NCBI RefSeq assembly: GCF_040954835.1
Contig: NC_090716.1
Location: forward strand, 8,448,775 to 8,512,774
Direction: 5' to 3'
From: Lepisosteus oculatus
Taxonomy: Eukaryota; Chordata; Actinopteri; Semionotiformes; Lepisosteidae
Length of the DNA stretch: 64,000 nucleotides
Position 1 is the stretch's first letter. The number at the start of each line of letters is the position of its first letter. Positions 39,101 through 48,100 of the stretch are shown in pieces. Under the pieces are notes generated by a model that made no database searches, was not told the origin of the DNA, and saw only the letters and a program-made list of their open reading frames with translations. The position numbers were made by a program, and so were the translations under genes.

Positions 39101-42100
39101 TTGCTTTTTGTGGTGCTTTCTGCTTAATGGAATGGCTGAAGATCGCAGCAGGAGTGCCAGTGCTCCAGCTTTAGGTATTGTACTTTGCAGCTATGGCTTT
39201 GTACAGAGGATCAATACTGTATATTAAAGACTTAAGACATCTACTGTAACTCTAAAACAGACCTGATTCATATCAACACACAGGAAAGCCAAAGGAGGGT
39301 GCAGGGATTATAATAGATTCATTTACATAAGCATAGCACTCACCCACCCAAGCTTTTAAAAGAAATTCAAATTAACACACTAATTGCTGTTTTTTTAATG
39401 TGTAACTTGTAACAAATGAAGGCATTCTTATGACTGTTTTTTGTTAACTAATTCTGAATCGTAAGGTAGCTGGAAACCTTTAATGAATGAGCTCTGCTTC
39501 ATCCATAATTGTACCTATTTTGTGTGCCTAAGAACTATTGACATGACTGAACAGTAACTGAATATTTCCTCTGTATGCTTCATTCATTGCCTGCCCATGT
39601 CCAGGATCTCGTGGGAAACAAGATCTTTTTGGAAGTGGTGGGTTAATAGTCAAGTTGTGTGTGCCTTTTTGGATTGAAGTTTGTTTTAAAATGGTGTACT
39701 TTTTATTTTACTGAAAGGATAGCAAAATGTGTTTCACCAGTTGATTCCACCTTTCAGTGATGTGCTGATTAGGTCATTATTCTACATTGTCCCTATGTGT
39801 GTGTGTACGTGTTGAAGGGTGGAGTGGTCTGAATAAAGAAATGGAAAACGAACACATTTCTTTTTATTTCTAAGGAAAGACAGAGAAAACCGAGGACACG
39901 GCCTTGTCTGATCTTTCACCCCTGTCATCTGGCGTCGACTCTGGAGAACAGTCTCCTGTTTCCCCAGATAGCAAGAAAAATCCAAAAGGCATCAAGAAAT
40001 TCTGGGGAAAGTGAGTTTGGATGACCACATATACATCACAAAATGAATTAAGCAAGTACATAAATGTAAAGCAGGCGTGCATACTTGCGGGAGGTTTGTT
40101 ATTTGTTTTGACAACTAAGTAGGGGATTACTGTTCTATGTTTTGACATTTTTTAATAAGCTCTACATTACTTTATGGCAAATATTTTGTTAGCCAAAGTT
40201 TAAAGATATAGCAAACATTTTGTTCTTTAAAAAAACACCTTTTCTTTTTTAAAAGGGGTTAAGTTGTAGAAATGTTTTTGTCTTCTTTGTCCATTATTCT
40301 AAATGGGGATATTGCCTGACCTCACAGGGTAGTTTTGCTAGATATAGATTCTTACTGGGGCCTCTTTGGTAGCAGCAGAATTGAACCTGGTTGTTTGGTC
40401 TGCAGGCAGCTCAGATGTTGCTAGCAGAGTACTGGGAGCCTCCACATTCCCTCTCATGGCATTGCTGGGGACTGCAGGGGCTTTCTTATTTCTTATTTTA
40501 CACATTCCCAAGCAGAGATCTGTGGAGGGGGTGAGAGATAATGGGAGATGGTGGGGGCCAAATGGTTTTACTTTACATCTGAAATTGAAAGAAATATATA
40601 CAGTAGTTGTAAACTCCATGTCTGTCAATTGCATGCTGTTTTCCCCTTGGCGAAGAATAACTTCACCCAGTAAGAAATTGTGTGTAAGAATGTTTATAGT
40701 TTATTGTGGAGTTAGGCTGTACGAAGCTTTGCCTTAACCCACTCGGCTGATGGCCGACCACTTAGCCATAGGATGAGGAAGTCAGGACCCCCAAATCAAA
40801 AGGCAGATCATAACCAAGGGGGAGCTGCAAAGATGGAAATTGGGTGGAGGAGGGAAGCAGAAAGATGAAGCAAGAGGGAGAGAGAGGCTTACAAGTGTAT
40901 TTATAGGTTTTTTTAGAACGTTATGTCATGGAGAATTATGAGTTTGAGTAATAGAGATGAGGGAGACCTTGGTTGCCGTCATCCCTTCTGAATTGTCATT
41001 AAAATCTCCATTTATGGCCCAGGATCAGAAGAACCCAGTCTGGCACTCTGCAGGCAGATGACTTGGAGCCGTCTGAGTTCCGAAGAGGGGGGCTACGGGC
41101 GACAGCTGGGCCTCGGCTAGCCAGGACTAAAGAAACCAGCAGTGCATTCTGGTACGCTGTAGTGGGACTCCACTGAGCTAAAGTAAAGCTGCCAAAATCG
41201 ATCCATTTACAAGAAAGTATTAAAACAGCTAAGCTGCCAATGGTTCCTACATTCTTCCAGACTTCCATTGCTTTACACTATGATGGCTGAGTAGATGTGT
41301 AATACAAATTGTATCCCTTTCATCAATGTTATTTGTTTGTCTGAGTTAAGATAAGATAAAGATAAGATTAATTTAATTTGCTGTAGAGTTTCTACTGATG
41401 TAGAGACAACAGCAGTGAAGATAACACTGTTGTACACACCCAACAGCAGTAGAAACTCAGTGAGCCAAAATTACAGTACAATTATCCTGGAAAGGTGGTC
41501 ATAAATGAGAGCATTCTGACATATTGTAGACGTAAGTCTATACAGATAGCTTCTTTTTTATATGTGTTACTTTATTTTTAATTCATAAATGTATTCATTT
41601 CTGTAGTGCCTTTGTTTTCAAATTTCAAAATACCTCTCAGAATTGCTGTTTGTAGGCTCCTACCATTCAAATGTTTTTCCAGTTTATCAAGGCTGTAAGG
41701 GTGGCACAAAAGAAATTTGTTAAACAAAACCTATGATATGATTAACTGCAAGTAACACACTGGATAAACCTTAGAGTTTTTCATCATGGGGAGGGTGCTG
41801 ATTTCCCTTAAATGCTTTACTATTTGTTTCATTTAAACTGGATAATGAAAATGACATTTATAGTCCATGCATGTCCAGTACATGAGGCTTCTGCTTTTGT
41901 CTGTTCAGTTTCTATAACCATAATGTGTTTGAATGGTGCTACAATTGACCTATTTACACATCACTCAAAGGTGAAGTTTAAAAGGTTATACATCTTGTCA
42001 TTGACTCTGTCCTGTAGTGACCTGAATACTCCCTTCTCGAAGTGGACAACAGAGCAGGTGTGCAGCTGGCTGGAGGACTTTGGTCTGGGCCAGTATGTGA

Positions 42101-45100
42101 GCCTGGCCAGGCAATGGGTCAACAATGGGCAAACCCTCTTAGCTGCAACACCCCAGGAGCTTGAAAAGGTACAAGGAATCTTTTGCTCATAAATATTTGC
42201 CTGCAACTCCTGATACACATAATACTCCCAATCAGGCAATTATTTTAATTTTCCCATTTATGAATGTAGCAGAAATACATACTCTTGTTTAGCAAATTCT
42301 AGGGAATCCTCTCTAGATGCATTTTTAACCATTTCTTTATATGAAAGAGTTAAGTAATTCTAGTAATAGAATACATTAATACCATTAATATTTACACTAC
42401 TGCTGTTTACACAATGTCTTCAGCACATAATAGAGCAATACACGGTATCTAAAAATCACAACAGAGTGAATTGTATGTAACATGAAGCCTCCAGGTAATA
42501 TTCAGTGTGGAACAAATTCCAGGAAATGGGAATAAAGCACCCCCTGCACAGAAAGAAGTGCCTACTGGCTCTCAGATCCTTCAGCACAAAACAGACCGAG
42601 AAATCATCTGAACTGGACCACATCTGGGTAACACGTAAGTTATAGATTAAACTGACTTCATATGGGAATAATCAGTCGTGTTTCTTCCTGTCTGCTAATT
42701 GCATGAGCTAAACATTTTTGAATTATTATTATTTTTTAAAATGAACATATCCTAATTCCTGTTTGCAGGTTGGCTAGATGACATAGGCTTGCCACAGTAC
42801 AAAGATCAGTTCAATGAAGCAAGGGTGGATGGCAGGATGCTACAGTACCTGACAGTGGTAGGTGCTCATGTTTCACTGGTTAGAAAATCAACATACTGTA
42901 CAGTACCTGCTGGCAATGCTGGGTGCAGAGCGCATGGCAGCAATGTTGGTTTCTGTAGAAAATAATGTGGAACATTAACATACAATTTTATTTTAATTTC
43001 ACAGAATGACCTCCTGTTTCTTAAAGTCACAAGCCAGCTCCATCATCACAGCATCAAATGTGCCATTCACATCCTGCATGTCAACAATTTCAATGCTAAC
43101 TGCCTGAGACGCAGGCCTGCAGATGAGGTAAGCAGAACAGACTTGCATAGTACTTGTTCTGTGCAGCCTGTTTTTGGCTGACTTCTAATTTCCTCTACAG
43201 TATCTACTGTATAAAGGGGAATAGCAACACTGTTTTTTTTTTATTTGTGGTTAGAAAGGATTAGCATTGATGAGTGTATTTCAAACCGCAATAAAAGTAA
43301 AATATGCACAGTAACTTGTAAAACCTCCAATTTACTGTACATTTCAAAATAGATTAAGTTTACAGGTGTCTGCAATGCCATATTCTGTGATTCAGAACAA
43401 GGCAGGGTGAGAAAGAATTAGCATTTCAAACCAGTAAAATGTAAAATGTACACAGTAACCTGTAAAACCTCTGAAATGATATTGCTGTCATTGTCTTGAT
43501 TCAGAATGAGGCAGCAAAACATTCAGGCCCTATTAAATTACAAACAGGCAGGCTGTGAATAAACATCTCTTTTAATCCAGCAGAAATATTGCTCTCGACT
43601 TTTTTGCCGACCAGCGGTTTTGCCGACAAATACTACTTGTTAACTCTGCATGCAGATCACATAATAACATTTCTGCAGTGGAATATCTGCTGCACAACCT
43701 GAATTTATTTGCTCGTGCATTACATTACATTAGTCATTATGGTTACTAGTGAGCAGGAATCTTGCCTATGGCAAGTTTGTGACTCTTTCAGTACTTTCAC
43801 AATGATCACAATGTTACATTTAATTTGGGATTAGTAAACATTTTCTAGACCGTCAATTAATTAATTTTGTTATGGAGATTTAATAACCGGTCTGAGAAAT
43901 TGGGACTGCAGTTCTCTTTTACATGGGATAATATGATTTAGAACAAGCTGACCTTAATAATGAAAATTACAGCATATTAAAAAGAAATGTAAACAGTTTG
44001 AAAGTGACAGTGAGACAGCCTTTACACTGCAGCATTGCCAAGGGAATTGGTGTCAGTCTCAATGCTAAGAGCTGAAGATCAGTTTGAAATTGAGTTATTT
44101 TACTATCTCCTTAGAATAAAGTGTGTGTGTGTATGGCACAGAACAAGAGCTCTCCCTTGGAAGTGATGCAGTGGTCAAACCATCGGGTGATGGAGTGGCT
44201 GCGCTCAGTGGACCTGGCAGAGTATGCGCCCAATCTGAGAGGTAGTGGAGTTCACGGAGGCCTGATTGTGAGTATATCAATACCTTGTTCAAAAACATTA
44301 CAGATGCATTACATGGCAAGAATGCCATTCTATTGAATACCATTCATTTGACAAGTTTCTCAAATTTATTATTAGTTTAAGTTCAGATTCTTTGTTAAAA
44401 GTATCATTTTTAATCACCAAATTCAATTACATATTATATCTAATATGAGGAGGGTAGCATGGTGTCTTTATTTCTTCAGGAAAAAGGTAATATTCTTTTT
44501 TCTGGAATGCAGACTGAGAGCCTTCGGCCAGAGAAGGTGTTTTGAACTAATGTCAATGTGAAAAAGAATTTCATACAGTTATCCTTACCTCCACTCTACC
44601 TCCTTTTTTGTAGATTCTAGAGCCTCGATTTAATTCCGACACCTTAGCAATGCTGCTGAACATCCCACCTCAAAAAACTCTTCTGAGGAGACACCTGGCA
44701 ACAAACTTCAACATGCTGATAGGGTCAGAGGCACAGCAAGAGAAGCGAGAATTTATGGAGTCCTCCAGCTACACGCCCCTTACCACCACTGCAAAAGTCA
44801 GGGTAGGAACTTTCATTCATTGGAAAATCACATTTAGATTTGTTTAATCTCATTTGTAATAGATATTTCAAATTGAAAAGTGCTTATGAGTCACCATATA
44901 TCAGTTTAAGTAATTACAATAACAGGAAAGACCAGAAAAAAAGAGGACACTTGGACATCTTTTGTTTGATCAATCGGACTGTATTTTGCCTTTTCATTTT
45001 AGCCAAAGAAACTTGGATTTTCAAATTTTGGGCACTTAAGAAAAAAGAAGCTTGATGACTCCTCGGATTATATTTGCCCAGTGGACACAGCCCAGCAGTT

Positions 45101-48100
45101 GCCTGCCTCAAATGGAGGTCACAGGGGCTTTGGAAGAACCAGGGGACTGAGCCCAATTTTTGACAGGGACATGGAGAGACCGGAGCAGGTGGGACAAAAA
45201 AGCTGATGTCATCCACCCAGTCAAGATAGGAATCATTGCTTGCCAACCATAACCCCGTGCCATCACTTAACACCTAGACTCCTGAACCATGGGCATGTAT
45301 GCTATTCAGGACAAACTAAAACGGATGTTCACTGGAAGAATTTTTGTCATTTCCTAAATCAGTCTGAAAATGTGTTCAGCATTTTAGTATGAAATTGTTT
45401 CTTATTACTTTAATACAGTGCATTGATGTTTATAATTCAAATGATGTGCTCATTGCTTTGTGCATATTAAGATGATAAATATTTTATTTTGCACATAAGT
45501 CCAAAAGTATTAGAATTGTATTATAAGACTTCAAAAATTTAAATGTTTTAAATTCCAAACCAGCTGTTTCACAAACAGTTCTTTTATAATAAACACTGTG
45601 CAATATTTGCACTTTGGGGAACGTATTTATTATTTATGTTGGTTAATTGTATTATATGAGCACACAAACGCTAAACCATCCTGTGGCTATGTACCTTTGA
45701 AGAGAAAATACATTGTCACTATTTTATGCTCTGTTTATTTGTTACAATATATCCTATATATAACCTAAAATATTTTTGTAGCAAACTAAGGTTTGCTATG
45801 GTAATTAAGCATACGTCTCCTATGTATATTTTACTTAAAAAATGATTGGAATAAAATAATAAAAGAATCTCTTTGAGCGTTAGTTTTGGAAAGTTGTTTT
45901 TTCAAAACATGTACATGGATCCTACAACAGTACACTGTAGTTTTGTACTCTGTGCATAATTCACAATTAAAATCCCCAAAATTATATTACCTAGCAGAAA
46001 TGTATTCTACTTCTATGCATCTTTCTTTGAGCTCCTTCTGCTAAATGTTGTATAAATACAACTGTAAGGTTTTTAACAAGAATGTGGGATTATAAAAGTA
46101 ATGAATAGATTGCATTATATTGTCCCAAAGGATGCCAGAATGCTTTACATACAGGAGTGAACAAACATCATCCACTACATGGGTGATCTGGGATAGCAGT
46201 TGTGCACCAACAGTCCAGCTGTGCACGTGGGAAAGTGAGAAAGTTCATAAGCAGTCAGAGGAAGGGAGAAATGTAGAGAGACCAGATTGTGCAAACCCAG
46301 AGAGGAATTTATCTAGGACACCAGGGTCACATTCCTATTCTAAAGTGCACGATTAACAAAAAATAATCAATTCCTAACCTGCTTTTGTCAAACTTGAGTT
46401 GCCCATTTTATGCAAGATGACTAAGTGCATGCTGGGAAAGGAAAACGCCGCCATCATCTTAAAGGGGCTCATTGAAAGGTATGAGCTATAACACTTTTTG
46501 TTACAATTTGCACCAGTTCCATGTTGTTGACATTTCATTCTGCAGTGTCTTGTTCAGTGCTGAAATAAGTTCATCTGGTGTCTGATCACAGCTCTCTTCA
46601 ATTTCAATCATATAATCAAAACATTTATGATTGCCCCCTGATCTAAAAGTGAATCACTGTAGGATCCTGCCAATTAGCATGAAGCTAGTTTTGGCTAGCT
46701 CATTAAAAAAAAATTCACTTTCTTATAAATCCTGATCAGAAACAAATAACAGGATTAAGTAAAATAAACACATTTAATTATTATGATAATTGTGTGTCTT
46801 AAACAGTACTGTTTTGATTTATATCTCAAAAAATGATCTGGGGCCATTCCTTAACTCAGACTGAGTATTCTTCTTCAGCTCAAACAGAACAGGATAAGAG
46901 CATGCTCTCTGGGTTTTCTTTAGGACAAGCAAGAAATGTGCTAACAATAAAATTAATAATCCAAAACGTTGCTAAACTAGTTTTTAAAGCATGGGGAACA
47001 AAATGCAGATAATCCATTACTGAAAAGGCCTACAATATACATGTCTTCTATTTTCTGTCTTTTTAAAACAAAACTAAAGACAACCTATCTAGAATCCTTT
47101 TATGTTATGCTCACCTCAAACGTTCTTTATTGTGTAATAGATCAGTGTTCTGCCAAGTGCATGAAATAAGTTATAAAAACAGACCTTGTTATGGTTTGAT
47201 GCAGTTGCTGCCTGATTTTACAGATGGAGGTTACAGAAGGAACAGTACAGCAGATAGGGGCTTTCTCAGCAGGCATAAATAACCTTACAGTAAGTACCCC
47301 CTGACAAATATATGCACAGAAAGATATATATACTGAGCATCTAAAGAAACTCACCCTATATAAACATGTACAGTATGCAGCTTGAATAATTATCTCCCAT
47401 TGGGGACCCCTAGCTCAGGAGGTCTTGCCAGTTGTGGTGTCCAGTATGTTTTAGCAATGACTTAAGTATTTGTGTAGACCACCTAGATGAATGTCAGTGA
47501 GTATGGCACACGTGTGCAGAATTGTATGCTAATTAATGTGAATAACAGGCCAGTTGATGGGGAGGTCCAACTATAAAGGACTAGTCAGAAGTGTCTAGTC
47601 ACTATATAATCTAATTCTAGCAACTGATTGCAGCCGAAGGTATTACATTGATCAAGGGCTGTGACCACACTTCTGCTCTTCTTATGGGCCTGTTGATGAT
47701 GAGAGTTCATCAGTATCATGAATGTCAGTGTACCCATTACAAAATAGATATTAACTTTGTGAATTTGTTGTAGTTATACAGTATGTGACAGTATGTTTCT
47801 TTTGAAGCTTAGTATGCAATATATTCACTGTATATATATTAAAATAATTTTAAGTTTTGTCATTAATGTATTAATAATTAACCAAGTAATCAAGTGATGG
47901 CTATCATTAGTAAAATGCATATTCCTAATTCCATAATCCTGCTAACGTAAAACATTATAAAATGGAGAGCTTTGGACTTCAATATTAAGTACAGTGCTAT
48001 ATGACTACAATTATAAAACCAACAAGATCACAATTAGAGAGTAAAATACATTCCTAACCACGTCTGTATTCAGTTATTGACAGCAGAAGTCTGCAAAACA

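Noticed and set aside
40366..40737. 123-codon open frame on the plus strand
   Set aside because: It lies within a PPFIBP2 intron, has no recognised homology, no in-phase splice sites and an overlapping minus-strand frame; most likely chance.
103..45206. Assignment to PPFIBP1 rather than PPFIBP2
   Set aside because: The N-terminus, SAM sequences and VGQKS end fit human beta-2 better, and the CYB5R2-OVCH2 neighbours agree; only the alternative exons resemble beta-1.
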